From Megamerina dolium (Eukaryota > Arthropoda > Insecta > Diptera > Megamerinidae), in assembly GCA_963854835.1 (NCBI GenBank), contig OY978530.1, positions 17,399,733 to 17,463,732 on the forward strand: a stretch of DNA of 64,000 bases, written 5' to 3'. How positions within the stretch are numbered: position 1 is the first letter of the stretch; each line of letters starts with the position of its first letter. Below the pieces are notes generated by a model. The model had not been told where the DNA came from and searched no databases. It saw only the letters and a list, made by a program, of their open reading frames with translations. Made by a program: the position numbers and the translations under genes. Of the stretch, positions 12,004 through 23,150 are shown piece by piece.

Positions 12004-12693
12004 TTGCCTTACCTGAGTACCTGGAGTTATGCGCAGGCGGACATCCTGTCCCCAATACTCGTGGGACCATTTATGAACCCAAGCAAACCAAATAAAAATA
12101 GACAACAAAAGGAGCCCGGTTCTTGTTCATCAAAACCGGAAGGAAATTCACGTTCCGTCATAAGTGCAACGGTTGTACCGACCTCGAAAAATACTTCCAC
12201 GTTGACCTCTGGTCTAGGTGGCACAGTGCGTAGGACTGGAGCTGGAGTCTTCAGTACCACGACCCCCTCTGCGGCAGCCGGAACCAGTAGTGCGCCTAGT
12301 CAGCGTTCAGCGGATACTCGGCATAAAGGGGATCGTAATGGCAAAGATGGTGCTGTGGCTAGTGCTCGTACTTGGCCAGTATTGAAAATTTCAGAACCAG
12401 CGAAAGCGGGTTATAATGAGCATCAAAATGGGTACCGGCTATTGAAGAGAGTGCACACAGCTCCACCGACTGAGGAAGAGCTGACTAAAGAACTGAAAGC
12501 GGCTATTGCTTGGGGAATGCCGTATTGCCAGACTTCTCGCTCAATCATGTTCAACCACCATCTGCATCTAAACAGAGGTCGATGGACGAGGCAAGCGGAA
12601 AAGAAAGTCATCTTAACCAGGCGACGTCAGCAATGTCGACAGCAATGTCAACGAGGATGGGTTTACTACCTCGGGTTCAGAATTGGCATATAG
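12004..12693 (+). pseudogene. LOA-like ORF1, N-terminal part
   Basis: 229 codons, low-complexity Ser/Thr/Pro-rich (GTVRRTGAGVFSTTTPSAAA), then LLKRVHTAPPTEEELTKELK. Gag-like LINE ORF1 proteins begin this way, but the RNA-binding part expected downstream is missing: only about 70 bp separate this frame from the endonuclease. The last 50 codons (QQCRQQCQRGW) appear to be out of frame. Assigned by position. Confidence 0.45.
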
Positions 12694-12764
12694 GCTTCAG
12701 AACCTGTATACCGAGCAAGAGCTATTGAGCTCTTCATAAGAGGATGCGAATGCCACACTGACTG

Positions 12765-13346
12765 ATGGCGCGTCTTCTTCAAATAAACCTCCATCATAGT
12801 AAAGCTACTTCAACTGGGCTCCTATATCGTCTAGTGGAACATCAGCCAGACTTTGTCCTCATTCAGGAGCTTTGGGTGAATGGAGGTCGTGTTTGTGGTT
12901 TAACTACACCTTCCTACAAACTGTATGTTGCCAACTGTGCAGGTAAAATCAGAGTGTGTATAATATTTAGGGCACACCTTAATATTTTCTTGATCTATAC
13001 TTACAGCAACGAAGACGTGACAACGGTCAGCTGGGAGACGAGCAAGAGTAGGTATCTGCTTTCCAATTTTTATTTTGCCTACGACGACCCAGGGTCATTA
13101 CCATCGCAACTGGTATGACGGCTTGTAATGGACTGTGAGGCTTCAAGATGTGGGCTCGTTCTTGGTGGCGACGTAAACGCACGTCATACTGTTTGGGGTA
13201 GTCCGGACATCAACAAAAGGGGTGAGTTGCTTTATAATTACATTATTAGTAATAAGCTGTTATTGTGCAATAGAGACACTGTTCCCACTTTTATAACGCG
13301 CAATCAACAAGATTACCTTCCAAGAAGAATCGCCCAGACTAATTAA
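12765..13346 (+). pseudogene. LOA-like ORF2 endonuclease, two frames
   Basis: LLQINLHHSKATS (residues 4-16) and LIQELWVNGGRVCGL (32-47) mark the N-terminal half of an AP endonuclease (canonical QE is present). After a stop near 13118 the second frame from 13128 gives LGGDVNARHTVWGS, the GDxNA(R/H)H catalytic motif. Spacing between the two parts is close to normal, so only small indels separate them. It belongs to LINE B. Confidence 0.7.
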
Positions 13347-14290
13347 AACTAGAAATCTTAGGAAAACGAACTGGAAGGATTATCGACACAAGCTTAAGGA
13401 AAGTCTTCCTGAGGATCCACTATATAGTCCAAATAACAGCGAGGCCTTGGATGGTCTGGTCAAATTATTTACTTATGCTTGTAGTCGTTCGTTTAATCAA
13501 GCTTGTCCGAAAACTAGTAATAGGGGGAAGAGGAAACCACCATGGTGGTGATCAGAACTCAATCTACTACGACTGGAGTGTAGGAAGCAATTCAATAGAG
13601 CGAAATTTTACCGAGAGGAAAGCGATTGGAATTGTTACTATGAAAAGCTAAGGGTATATAAAAACACTTTAGGAAAGCGAAAAGAACCTCTTGGAGGTTC
13701 TTTTGTAGTGATATTGAAAGCAATATGGAAGCGTCTCGATTAAGGAAAATTCTTTCGAATAATAATCTAAGCAGAAACCTGATAAGACGGTAACTAGCGA
13801 TGAATCTCTAATCCTACTTTTTGATACACACTTTCCCGGTAGCTTAATTGAAATATCTGCTGACGGATTTAGTGATCCAGAAGACGAACTAGAAATTTTA
13901 AACGTTATCACAGAAGCCAATACAGAATGGGCTGTGAAGACTTTTAAAGCATTTAAATCACTTGGGACCGATGGGATATTCCCAGGGCAGCTCCAGTACT
14001 CATTAACTTATATTATAAACTGGCTGATTACCATGTTTAAAAGCGCCTTACGGCTGAATTATATTCCTATCTCATGGAGGGAAGTGAAGGTAGTCTTTAT
14101 CCCTAAGGCAGGAAAAATCTCACATGTTAGTCCCAAAGACTTTAGGCCTTTCAGCCTGTCACCGTTTCTATTAAAGGAGTTATAGCGGTTGATAGATGTG
14201 TATATCAGGAGCAAAATTAGCCAGTCGGAATTAGCGACTTCGCAGGGTGCATACTGTAAGGAAAAATCAACAGAAACAGCTCTGTGTATG
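13347..14290 (+). pseudogene. LOA-like ORF2, linker and start of RT
   Basis: After a poorly readable linker (13347-13930), 13934-14185 encodes the RT N-terminal motifs: KSLGTDGIFPGQLQYS, SWREVKVVFIPKAGK and SPKDFRPFSLSPFLLKEL. In another frame STETALC is reached near 14280, where similarity stops. The catalytic Asp of RT motif A lies beyond this point and is lost. Confidence 0.7.
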
Positions 14291-15300
14291 TGAGAGAGAT
14301 GCCGGTGGGCTCATACCTTGGTTGAGTTGTACTGATGTGTTTTCAATTACCGACTGCTTCTTGATTTCTAATAAATTAAAGTTATTTTTAATTAATCGTT
14401 TTTAAATAAGATAATAATAAATAATAATAAATAAAAATCGACTTGTTGCCGATGTTTCGGGGTTGTTGATGTTGTTGTGGATGAGGCATTTCTCGTGATG
14501 AGGTTTAGTTAATGTGGTGTCCATCAGTTCGCTCATTTCGAGTGATATATTTGGCTGCTATCATATTTTCCAATATCAGACTATTGCTGTTGATACTTGA
14601 TGACAAATCTTTCTGTTATTGTCGCTGGTTTTCTTCTATTTGTTCTGCTTCATTAGTTGTTGTTGTTATTAATACGGTTGATGTGATGGTGGTGCTGCTG
14701 CTACTTGTGGTTGTTGTTATGTTCGCATCAGCACACTTTTTATCACCTTCTAAATTATTAAGCCTTTCGTTGGTGGCCAATACCATTACTCAAAATATAT
14801 GTTTATATCAAATTTTGATTTATTTAATTTATTTTGTTATCGAAAGAGATTTCGTGTTGAAACGACAAGGAAAAGCACGTAAATTTCAAACCAATTGTTT
14901 CTTATGTATATATCACTTTGTACAAAGAAAAAAAAAACACTCGAGATATATACAAGTATATGCATTTATGTATATTATTTATTACAATAAAAAGATTCGA
15001 GATAAATATAATTTATTATTAAAAAGAATTCAATATGTTCCACAATGGAAATCGTTAAATATATTATTTTATACAAAAAAAAACCTCGATATAAAAAAAT
15101 GAACAAAAAATGCACGCACTGTTCGTGTTGTTCGAGAAAAATCGTGTAAGTAAGAAAAAAAACAAAAACAAAAAAGAACAAATAACCGAATGTATGGCTC
15201 TTAAAAAAAAATTAAAAACGATTAAAAACAGGGATGCAACTCGCCTTCTATAAAGGTGGCACCAAAACCACCAGACAGTGCTCGCGACGTAATTTTCTGG
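14291..15300. other. Unidentified ~1-kb A/T-rich insert inside LINE B
   Basis: The block replaces the RT core between the STETALC motif and the region preceding YADD. It contains TTG/GTT-rich stretches (14450-14750) and A-rich sequence (14900-15230). An open frame at 14512-15102 is hydrophobic at its start (LLLILDD ... VVLLLLVVVVMF) but has no family resemblance I can name. No terminal repeats or target duplication are visible. It could be an LTR fragment, another transposon or captured host DNA. Confidence 0.35.
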
Positions 15301-15359
15301 CGTAGACAAGCTCTAAACTCACTTTTTACTGAGATTGAAAAATCATCGCTGGGTCTCTC

Positions 15360-16616
15360 GTGGATTTCATTGAGCTAAACCCTATATGCAGGTTCATGAG
15401 TTCAACATTAGGGAGCTCGACAGTGCGTAGATCTCTTAGAGAGCTCCCCAAGGTGGCGTGCACTCCTCTCTTATGGGTTCTGGCAATGAATACACTGTTG
15501 TGGAGCCTGCAGGAGAGTGGATTTCAGGTTGTTGCATACGCGGATGATGTTGCTATTATCGTTCGAGGGAAATTTCTCGATATTCTTTGTGAAATCATGC
15601 AAAGTATTTTAAATGAAGTTCACATATGGTATAAATCATGCGGCTTGGGAGTCAATGCTAATAAAACAGAACTCATTATGTTTACTAGGAAACGAAGGTT
15701 ACCTGACGTTAGACCTCCGATTTTGAATGGTATCATACTACCATTTTGTGACAAAGTTCGCTACATAGGGCTGATTCTAGACAGGAAGCTGCTTTGGACA
15801 TTTAATGTTGTGTATAGGCGTATGGAAAGCATTCAGAGGGCAGCAAGCTTATGCATTAGCGGAGCTCTCAGACCAACTCCCACAGCGGCAATGAATGTTA
15901 TGCTGCATCTTCTACCGATTGACCTGTACGGACAGCAACTAGCAATAAAATCGGCACTGAGGCTAAGAGAACTATCTCTTCTAGCCACTAACTCAGAGGG
16001 GCACTCTCCTATCCTAGAAAAGCTTCCATTCATCGCCAGTGTCTTTTGTAGTTCGGTGGAACTGCAGGTAGAAAAGCCTTTCACCACGATCTTCCCTTCA
16101 ACAGAAGACTGGGATGGCCAAATAGATTGTATCGGTGAGGTCGTCATATATACAGATGGATCTAAACTACAGAGGCAAATGGGAGGGGGTGTCTACTCCA
16201 AGGAGCTACGCACCTATTCCTTCCATTTGCCAGACCATTGTAGTGTATTTCAGGCTGAAATCTTAGCCATCAAAAAAGCTCTATCAGTCGTCAAGAAATA
16301 TGTTCTGACCACAAAAGAAATAATTATCTACTCTGACAGTCAGTCTGCTCTGAGATCAATGCAATCAGCAACACATTCATCGAAGACAGTGATTGAATGT
16401 CATAAACTATTAACTGAGCTTTCGGAATACTTTAACATAACTCTGCCTTGGGTACAGGGCCATAGCAATATTGAGAGTAACTGCAAGGGGGATGAATTGG
16501 CAAGGCAAGGTACGACAATGCCACTCCACCAGGACAAGGCGTTGGTCCCAATGCCACTGACAACTTGCAAGTTGCTAATAGATAGGTTTACAATCGATGT
16601 CGCCAACACGCGTTGA
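15360..16616 (+). pseudogene. LOA-like ORF2: RT C-terminal part plus RNase H
   Basis: 418 codons. VVAYADDVAIIVRGK (about residues 57-71) holds the YADD catalytic box, GVNANKTELIMF (97-108) is the following RT motif, and RYIGLILDRKLLW starts the thumb. RNase H follows with all four acidic residues visible: YTDGSK (D266), FQAEILAI (E300), YSDSQSAL (D326) and GDELARQG (D378), plus the WVQGHSNI motif. A stretch of thumb near residue 148 seems deleted. This is the best-preserved part of LINE B. The start Met is incidental; coding comes in from upstream. Confidence 0.8.
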
Positions 16617-16688
16617 AGACAAACCCCTAAATGTTTAACTAGTAGGCTAACGTGGCCAGAATGGAGCTTAAGTTGAACTAAGCCACTT

Positions 16689-16994
16689 TTGAAATGTAAT
16701 AGGCTGGACACCAGAAGAACAATTGGAGTTCTAACTGGCCATTGCCTTAACGGTAGGTACGCAAATAGACTAGGGGCACCTTTTTACGACTATTGTAGAA
16801 ACAGTCAGGATGTTGAAGAGGAAGAAACCGTAGAACACCTAATGTGCGGGTGCATGGCTCTGTGCAGGAGGAGGTTCAATACGCTCGGAATCTACTTTCT
16901 TGACAGCATCACGGAAGTTGCAAATATAAAACTAACCAAGATTATTACGTTCATTAAATCCACAGAATGGTTTAGAGAGGACCCAGTGGGATAA
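16689..16994 (+). pseudogene. LOA-like ORF2 C-terminus with zinc-binding motif
   Basis: TRRTIGVLTGHCLNG, then CRNSQDVEEEETVEHLMCGC gives the Cys-x(n)-His-x4-Cys zinc-binding pattern that closes RNase H-type LINE ORF2 proteins. It is followed by RRRFNTLG and FIKSTEWF. It is in a different frame from the RNase H part, so an indel separates them (about 16617-16688). The 3' UTR and (tacc)n tail follow. Confidence 0.7.
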
Positions 16995-17084
16995 GGAGAA
17001 GCTTCAGTGGCATCACAATGGGCCTTCAAATGCCCTAAGTGTGTCGCAAGACAGCCACCCTACCTACCTACCTACTTAGCAGAA

Positions 17085-18085
17085 ACTTACAATTCTTGCT
17101 TGTCTTATCCTTTTCGATTGCACTAATTAAATCATATTGTATGCCTTTCATTACTCCCGAAGAAGTTTTGTGACTTCTCTAAACCTTAAAACTGTCAATT
17201 TACCAGGACCTGACAAGATTCCAAGATGCACTCTTAAATTTTGCGCCGATTTCATACATTTACTCTTAACCTATATTTTTAATGCTTCACTTCAATTAGA
17301 ATATTTCCCTGTTATTTGAAAGGAACCATTTTTAAGAGCGGTTCAAAGTCGGAAATTTCAAACTACTGTGGTATATCGAAGCTAAACGTTATACTTAATT
17401 TGTTTGAGGCCATTGTAACTACACAAGTGGTTTACTCGGTTTACCTGTAATATCTATCAATCAGCATGGTTTTTCAAAAGATAAATCTACAGTAACCAAT
17501 TAGGTGAAACTTTCTTTCAGTGTAATCAAAGGGTTTTCTCTTCTACAATATTTAAAAAAAACTTGATTTAATTGGCTGACCACACTGGTTATAAGATGGA
17601 TCAGATCTTATTTGATTAACCGTGCTCAGAAAGTGTTATTCAATAACGCCATTTCAAAAAATTTAAATGTTCCTTCTATTTATAAATGATCTTCCATCTT
17701 CTATTTTACTTTTGATATTCGAAGACGAGCTTTTCATAACACATTTCTCACAGATTTCCCAAGCTCATTTGCAATTGGATTTAAATTCACTTTTGCTCAT
17801 CTAACATAATGTTACTTAATTTGGATAAATGTAAGTTCATGACTTTTTCAGTTCCCACATTATAACCAGCCATTGATGGGTGTTTTTAGTTTTACTGATC
17901 TTAGTATAACCATGGATGCTAAAATTCGTTTTAATCTACATATTAATTCTTTTGTGAATAATGCAAAGGGAGTACTTTTATTAAGAGATGGCCAAAGGAG
18001 TTTGATGACCCATGCGTTACTAAAGCTCTATACATCTCCCTTGTTCGTCCAATTCTAGATTATGGTTCTTTTGTTTGGAATCTGT
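17085..18085 (+). pseudogene. Old LINE, reverse transcriptase (piece 3 of 3)
   Basis: This resumes the element broken at 11969. Translation in shifting frames gives LPGPDKIPRCTLKFCAD, FKSGSKSEISNYCGISKLN, LRDGQRSLMTH and SPLFVQF with LDYGSFVWN at the end, the order of RT motifs in CR1/jockey-like LINEs. The YADD box region (17690-17760) is degraded (LIFEDELF). Many stops and indels show it is the oldest LINE in this part of the window. It ends near 18085 at a different repeat. Confidence 0.7.
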
Positions 18086-18568
18086 GAGTCTGTGAGTTAA
18101 TTCGAATTAACTTGGGCATTAACTCCAGCTAATCCGCATTAACTCTATGAGTTAATTCTCAAAATAAAAGTGGATTAGGGCAATTTGCGATGGCAACACT
18201 GCTGAAAATTTTCTATTGTGAATTTTTTTCGATCCATTTTACAAAATATTAAGTTTGTTCGCTAACAAAAAACTTTCAACAATTGTTAACAGTTTTCAAC
18301 ATGAAAAGCGTTGGCGAACAAATAAATCCAGCTGTCAATTACGAACTGTGAATGTCAATTTACAAGTTTCTGGTAGTTTTCAGTTCACGTACTTCTTGTA
18401 GATTTTCTCATATCGAGAGTGACAGATGACAGAAATTGATAGTGATAGTAATGTAAGTGAGCAGACCTAATAAAACAGCAATCAGCCGTTTAGTTAATCC
18501 GCAATACTGCCGTCTCTCAGGTTAATATTTTATTCGGAATGAGTGCGGCGGTAATCCGGATTACCGCT
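18086..18568. mobile_element. Possible small DNA transposon with palindromic subterminal motifs
   Basis: Near the left end are gttaattcgaattaac (a perfect palindrome) and ctaatccgcattaac; near the right end are gttaatccgcaatac and gcggtaatccggattaccgc (a perfect 20-bp palindrome, 18548-18567). All fit one pattern, TAATYCGNATTA. A tiny frame near 18427 begins MTEIDSDSNVSEQT and stops. Repeated subterminal motifs at both ends of about 480 bp suggest a deletion derivative of a transposon, but I see no clean terminal repeat or target duplication. Confidence 0.35.
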
Positions 18569-18585
18569 GCAGTCTGTCTAGGCTA

Positions 18586-18763
18586 TAAGGTATGGCTTGA
18601 TACTAAAAAGAGTATGTCTTAAACAGTCAGTCGGCCTTTCATCATCATCGTGATCAGTGTAGTTTGTGCGAGATAAGGAAATACTTGTTGTTAACAAAAT
18701 AAACATAATATATGAACTTCAGAATAACGGTAAATTCATCATTGCGTTTAATTTTTCTGTACG
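18586..18763 (+). repeat. BEL/Pao 5' LTR
   Basis: From taaggtatggcttgatac to ttttctgtacg, it matches the 3' LTR at 43783-43960. It contains a polyadenylation-type aataaa (about 18698). Similarity to the 3' LTR becomes uncertain upstream of 18586, where cagtctgtctaggcta may belong to the LTR start. Confidence 0.8.
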
Positions 18764-18773
18764 CACAAACATG

Positions 18774-18792
18774 TGGAGGCCCCGGCGAGATT
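18774..18792 (+). promoter_or_regulatory. Primer-binding site of the BEL/Pao element
   Basis: TGGAGGCCCCGGCGAGAT starts about ten bases after the LTR end. Its position and the TGG start are as expected for tRNA-primed minus-strand synthesis; BEL/Pao elements commonly show a GGCCCCGGCGAG-type site here. The tRNA was not identified. The leader from 18793 to about 19524 holds no clear frame. Confidence 0.6.
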
Positions 18793-19524
18793 GAGTTAAA
18801 TACATATCGTAACAACAAATATCTCCGTTATCTTGCACACTGCATGGTACAGTGTCAGCAGTAACAATTAATCATTATACAACGACTTTACTGCATGGTC
18901 ATTAATGCAAGTAGTAAAACGACCAATAAATTAACCATTTAGTGAATCAGGAGAAACAACCGAATCGTTACTGGAACACCATCGATATATCGAAGGACGC
19001 AAATAAAGGAATAGGATAAGTGCATACAAGTCGTGCGGTTAGGAGTCCAAGTCGAATTGACCACAAGATGGCTACTGAACTGAAGATCTAGTAAGGGTGC
19101 AGCTTAATCGATTAAACGAATTAAAAAGGTTGCTTACTAACTTCAAGAAAGATTCTACCTCTCGAAAAACGAAACACTTCTTCGTTCAACGTTTAAAAAA
19201 ACTTGATCAACTATAAAATGATTTTATGGAGTCTCACACGAAAATTATTAGCATTGACATTGATGTTAAACATACATACCATTCCGATGAAGTTTACTCA
19301 AATTTCGATGAAACATATATCACTGTATATTGTCTGATAAGCAAACGTGAAAAAGATTTATATCCTTCAGAGACCCCTCGTGAAGATTAGGAGACACTGA
19401 CGCCTCGTGGCCTCCATCGCCTCTATCAAATCGGGTTTCTTCTGTTTGAATGCCAAATTTACCGATTCCAACGTTTTCTAGCAAATTTATCGATTGGCCA
19501 TCATTCTATGATTCATTTTGACGA

Positions 19525-19989
19525 TTGATTCACACCAATCCGGATTTAAGTGACATTCAAAGATTTCACTATTTAAAAAAATCACTTCCTAGTGATCAGG
19601 ACTTAGATCTTCATCAAATGTATTTAACAGAAACAAATTATGATACAGCGTGGCAATTACTCTTAAAACGGTACGTTAATGCACGTATATTGTTCATACA
19701 TCATATGAACGCTTTATATAACTTACCTAAGCTTCAAATGAAACGATCTGATGACATAAAATTCATCCTTAATGCCGCCAATGTCTTCATTAATGAATTC
19801 AAACGCCTCAAACTCTACATAGATGAAAACAAGCATTGGATCGTACACCATCTTGTCACTAGACTACCAAAGAAGACACATCAAGCTTGGGAGTATCATC
19901 TCGGCAACGAAACTGAAATTCCAAATTTTTATGACTTGGAAGCATTTCTTCACACTCGCCTACATACCTTGGATGCCATCGAAAATTGA
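19525..19989 (+). pseudogene. BEL/Pao gag fragment
   Basis: 154 codons. LSDIQRFHYLKKSL (residues 8-21), YDTAWQLLLKRY (39-50) and the following helices match the capsid-like DUF1759 region that opens BEL/Pao gag-pol proteins. The Met at 19525 is internal: similarity extends upstream, but the frame is blocked. It stops at 19989 and downstream pieces are in other frames. A near-identical inverted copy lies at 23814-24278. Confidence 0.8.
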
Positions 19990-20182
19990 TCGGATCAAGT
20001 CGCAGCCTCAGATTCAATGGTAAACCGACGTCACTTACCACGTCGTCGCTTACCACAAAACGCTCATCACAGTTCACATCACAGTTCACATCACACATGA
20101 ACGCTAAGTCATTTCACGCTCAAACAAAGCCTACCGATGCCTGACACTCCTCAGCAAGGTCTGTTTCGAAAGAAAGGCCTTC

Positions 20183-20467
20183 GTGGACAGCCAGAAGGTC
20201 TGTGTAAATTGTTTAAGTCAGTTTCATGTTTTTTCTCATTGCAGCAGCCCAAGAAACTGTACGCTCTGGGGAAAACGCCACCACACTTTATTGCATTTTC
20301 CAACAACTGTGGCAACGTACGTCCAAAATCAACGAAAAACTCAACAACCTCATACAAACGGGCTTGAATCTCCTTCATATCTGACAAATTCATGGTCCAA
20401 ACTTACGACTTATTCTGCAACTGTATCACCCACACAAATTCCAAACCTAAGCGAAAGGTGTTATTAG
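20183..20467 (+). pseudogene. BEL/Pao zinc-knuckle region
   Basis: VCVNCLSQFHVFSHCSS then CTLWGKRHHTLLHF (about residues 6-37) gives the Cys-x2-Cys ... Cys/His array of BEL/Pao nucleocapsid domains; the last CxxC is damaged (CTLW). The region links gag to protease. It is out of frame with the gag piece and overlaps the start of the protease frame. Confidence 0.75.
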
Positions 20468-21076
20468 CGACAGCGCTTATCCAAATCGAAAACATCGAAA
20501 CGGGAGAATCAGCAGTGGTTCTAGCTTTATTGGATCAAGGTTCTGAAGCAACCATTATTTCTGAAACCGCAGTGCAAAAGCCTATGCTTAAGAAAGAACC
20601 AAAATGCGACAGAAATCCTTGGTGTTGGTTCTCATGCCAAAAATCGGTCTAAAGCCACTGTAAATTTCGTTCTTCGTTCATGTATCAGCAGCGATTTCAC
20701 TGTTTTCGTTGATAATGCCTATATTTCAAATACAATAACTAGTTGCCTGCCAAGTGAAAACATTGTACAACAATGTTGGTCACATCTACATGGTCTAGCA
20801 TTAGCTGATCCTTCGTATAACAGGTCAAATAAAGTGGAAGTGCTCATCGGTGCTGATATTTTTACACAAATTATTTTACCGGAAATTCGGCGCGGGTCAA
20901 ATGATCAACCAGTTGCGCAAAATACGCACTTGGGTTGGATTTTGTCTGGCAGAATAGTACAACCTAACAACACCTATCACGTAGCGGTGCTATCATGGAA
21001 CGCTTGCATTGGAAAACCTCATGCAACAGTTCTACGAGTTAGAACAAGTTCCTTCTCAACGAGTTCTATCGAATGA
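20392..21076 (+). pseudogene. BEL/Pao retropepsin protease region
   Basis: In 20392-20652, LLATALIQIENIETG then VLALLDQGSEATIISE carries the aspartic-protease active-site motif in the form DQGS. The frame breaks near 20620. The downstream part (20834-21076) keeps LIGADIFTQIILPEIR and THLGWILSGRI, which sit between protease and RT in BEL/Pao polyproteins. At least two frameshifts separate these pieces. Confidence 0.78.
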
Positions 21077-21358
21077 AGACCAATGGTGTGAAGATTTTTT
21101 AAACGTACATGCACTCGTCAAATCGATGGAAAATACTTTTTAAATCGATTTCACCAGCTTGAGCGTCGCCTCAAATGCCCAGAATTTTGCCACGCTTATA
21201 CCAGTGCAATTGAGGATTACTTTAAACTTCAGCAAATAACACCAGCGCGCTCAACTGAAGACCAGCATCGTGTTATATCAACTACGGGCAAACCAACTTT
21301 CACGTCCTGCGTTTTACCGCACCATGCAGTTTTTAAACCTGACAGTTGTACAACCAAG

Positions 21359-21793
21359 TTGAGTGTTGTCTACGATGCATCTTCAAAGATCTCGAACGGA
21401 AAATCACTTAATGACTTACTGTGCGTTGGTCCACCCTTACAAAATGATTTAGCATCAGTACTTCTTAATTGGAGAAGGCATAAATATGTGTTCACATCAG
21501 ACATACAAAAAATGTATCGTTGCATTGACATGCATCCCGACGATGCTCAATATCAGCGAATCATATGGAGGGGCGACAATGATCAGATACAGCAATTCTG
21601 TTTCACGACAGTTACATTTGGCACTCCATCTGCACCGTTCACAGCAATTCGCGTGTTGCATCAAATTGCTCTTGATGAAAGGCAGCAATTTCCTCTTGCA
21701 GAAAATGTGTTAAAGCGCGAAATATATGTAGATGACATACAAACAGGTAGCTATTCAATCGCAGCTGCTGTTCAAATTCGCGACCAGTTGAAG
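21359..21793 (+). pseudogene. BEL/Pao RT, 5' part up to the gypsy insertion
   Basis: VVYDASSKISNGKSLND (residues 3-19), FTSDIQKMYRCI (49-60, first catalytic Asp), FGTPSAPF (101-108) and KREIYVDDIQTGS (with the YVDD box) show an intact BEL/Pao RT palm. The natural reading ends at 21793 where the gypsy LTR begins; the last 17 codons of the open frame are LTR sequence. RT continues at 41529. Confidence 0.88.
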
Positions 21794-22077
21794 TGTAACA
21801 GACTAAAACTAAGCCTGTTACAACCTTTTACTGTCGTCATATAATAATATCAGCAGATGTATACACACATACACATACTCGTGTAGTCACTCACTATGAC
21901 AGAAAAAGAAGAACGAATCAAATGAATTTTCACTGAACCTAAAATGTAGCATCATAGGAAATTTGTAATTCCTAAATGTTTTATACATGAATACGTACTA
22001 AAGGCGTATGACATGCCAACGTAAGACATGACAAAAAAGGGTAATAAACCCTAAAACAAACGCTTGGTAGAGTAAGT

Positions 22078-22132
22078 CGTAACCCGACATACTGTTGAAA
22101 CAATGATCGTTTCAACAGTATGTCGGGTTACG
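22078..22132. other. Perfect 24-bp stem, 7-base loop in the gypsy LTR
   Basis: cgtaacccgacatactgttg... (22078-22101) is perfectly complementary to 22109-22132, with loop aatgatc. The 3' LTR has only the left arm, followed by gatcatt, the reverse complement of this loop (near 40798). Confidence 0.9.
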
Positions 22133-22356
22133 AATTTCGGGTTAATTTCGGAATCGGTCAGTTCGAATTGCTTGCTATCCGAACGAGTGCTCTTATAGTC
22201 GAGTGGGCAATAAACGTTAGACGACTATAAGTAGTTCTTGCCATAAGCGAGGCTGTCAATTAACGATCGCTCGCTTATAGCAGCCGCCTGTGAGCCATCA
22301 GCTCTGCTCGGGGTCATTTTAACCGACCGTATATACCAGGAGCAGCCATCCGCCAT

Positions 22357-22381
22357 ATATATATATATATATACACACACA
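22357..22381. repeat. Short (TA)n(CA)n tract at the inverted-copy junction
   Basis: The LTR's own dinucleotide array, much shorter here than in the 3' LTR, ends exactly where inverted BEL sequence begins. Confidence 0.85.
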
Positions 22382-23150
22382 CAGTAAGTCATTAAGTGAT
22401 TTTCCGTTCGAGATCTTTGAAGATGCATCGTAGACAACACTCAACTTGGTTGTACAACTGTCAGGTTTAAAAACTGCATGGTGCGGTAAAACGCAGGACG
22501 TGAAAGTTGGTTTGCCCGTAGTTGATATAACACGATGCTGGTCTTCAGTTGAGCGCGCTGGTGTTATTTGCTGAAGTTTAAAGTAATCCTCAATTGCACT
22601 GGTATAAGCGTGGCAAAATTCTGGGCATTTGAGGCGACGCTCAAGCTGGTGAAATCGATTTAAAAAGTATTTTCCATCGATTTGACGAGTGCATGTACGT
22701 TTAAAAAATCTTCACACCATTGGTCTTCATTCGATAGAACTCGTTGAGAAGGAACTTGTTCTAACTCGTAGAACTGTTGCATGAGGTTTTCCAATGCAAG
22801 CGTTCCATGATAGCACCGCTACGTGATAGGTGTTGTTAGGTTGTACTATTCTGCCAGACAAAATCCAACCCAAGTGCGTATTTTGCGCAACTGGTTGATC
22901 ATTTGACCCGCGCCGAATTTCCGGTAAAATAATTTGTGTAAAAATATCAGCACCGATGAGCACTTCCACTTTATTTGACCTGTTATACGAAGGATCAGCT
23001 AATGCTAGACCATGTAGATGTGACCAACATTGTTGTACAATGTTTTCACTTGGCAGGCAAGTAGTTATTGTATTTGAAATATAGGCATTATCAACGAAAA
23101 CAGTGAAATCGCTGCTGATACATGAACGAAGAACGAAATATACAGTGGCT

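Larger units (their letters stand above)
11970..17077 (+). mobile_element. LOA-like LINE B, decayed
   Basis: The unit runs from ggcacctagctaag to a (tacc)n tail (about 17059-17075), with the short target duplication agcagaa at 11963-11969 and 17078-17084. It holds ORF1 remnants, AP endonuclease, RT, RNase H and a C-terminal zinc-binding region, the domain order of RNase H-bearing LINEs (I/LOA group). The tail type and protein similarity tie it to LINE A at 26954-32177. It is heavily frameshifted, and about 1 kb at 14291-15300 replaces the RT core. The clade name LOA is my best match, not proven. Confidence 0.75.
21794..22381 (+). repeat. gypsy 5' LTR, part 1
   Basis: Starts TGTAACAGACTAAAA and follows the 3' LTR to a short (TA)n/(CA)n tract at 22357-22381. 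Relative to the 3' LTR it lacks about 97 bp after 21826 (the atatgtaactac... block at 40419-40516) and has about 120 extra bases at 22102-22225. Either LTR may be the changed one. Confidence 0.85.

Noticed and set aside
14512..15102. A host membrane-protein gene (hydrophobic 196-codon frame)
   Set aside because: The hydrophobic start comes from GTT/TTG-rich low-complexity DNA, and the second half is Lys/Tyr-rich translation of A/T-rich sequence. No homology, splice or promoter context.
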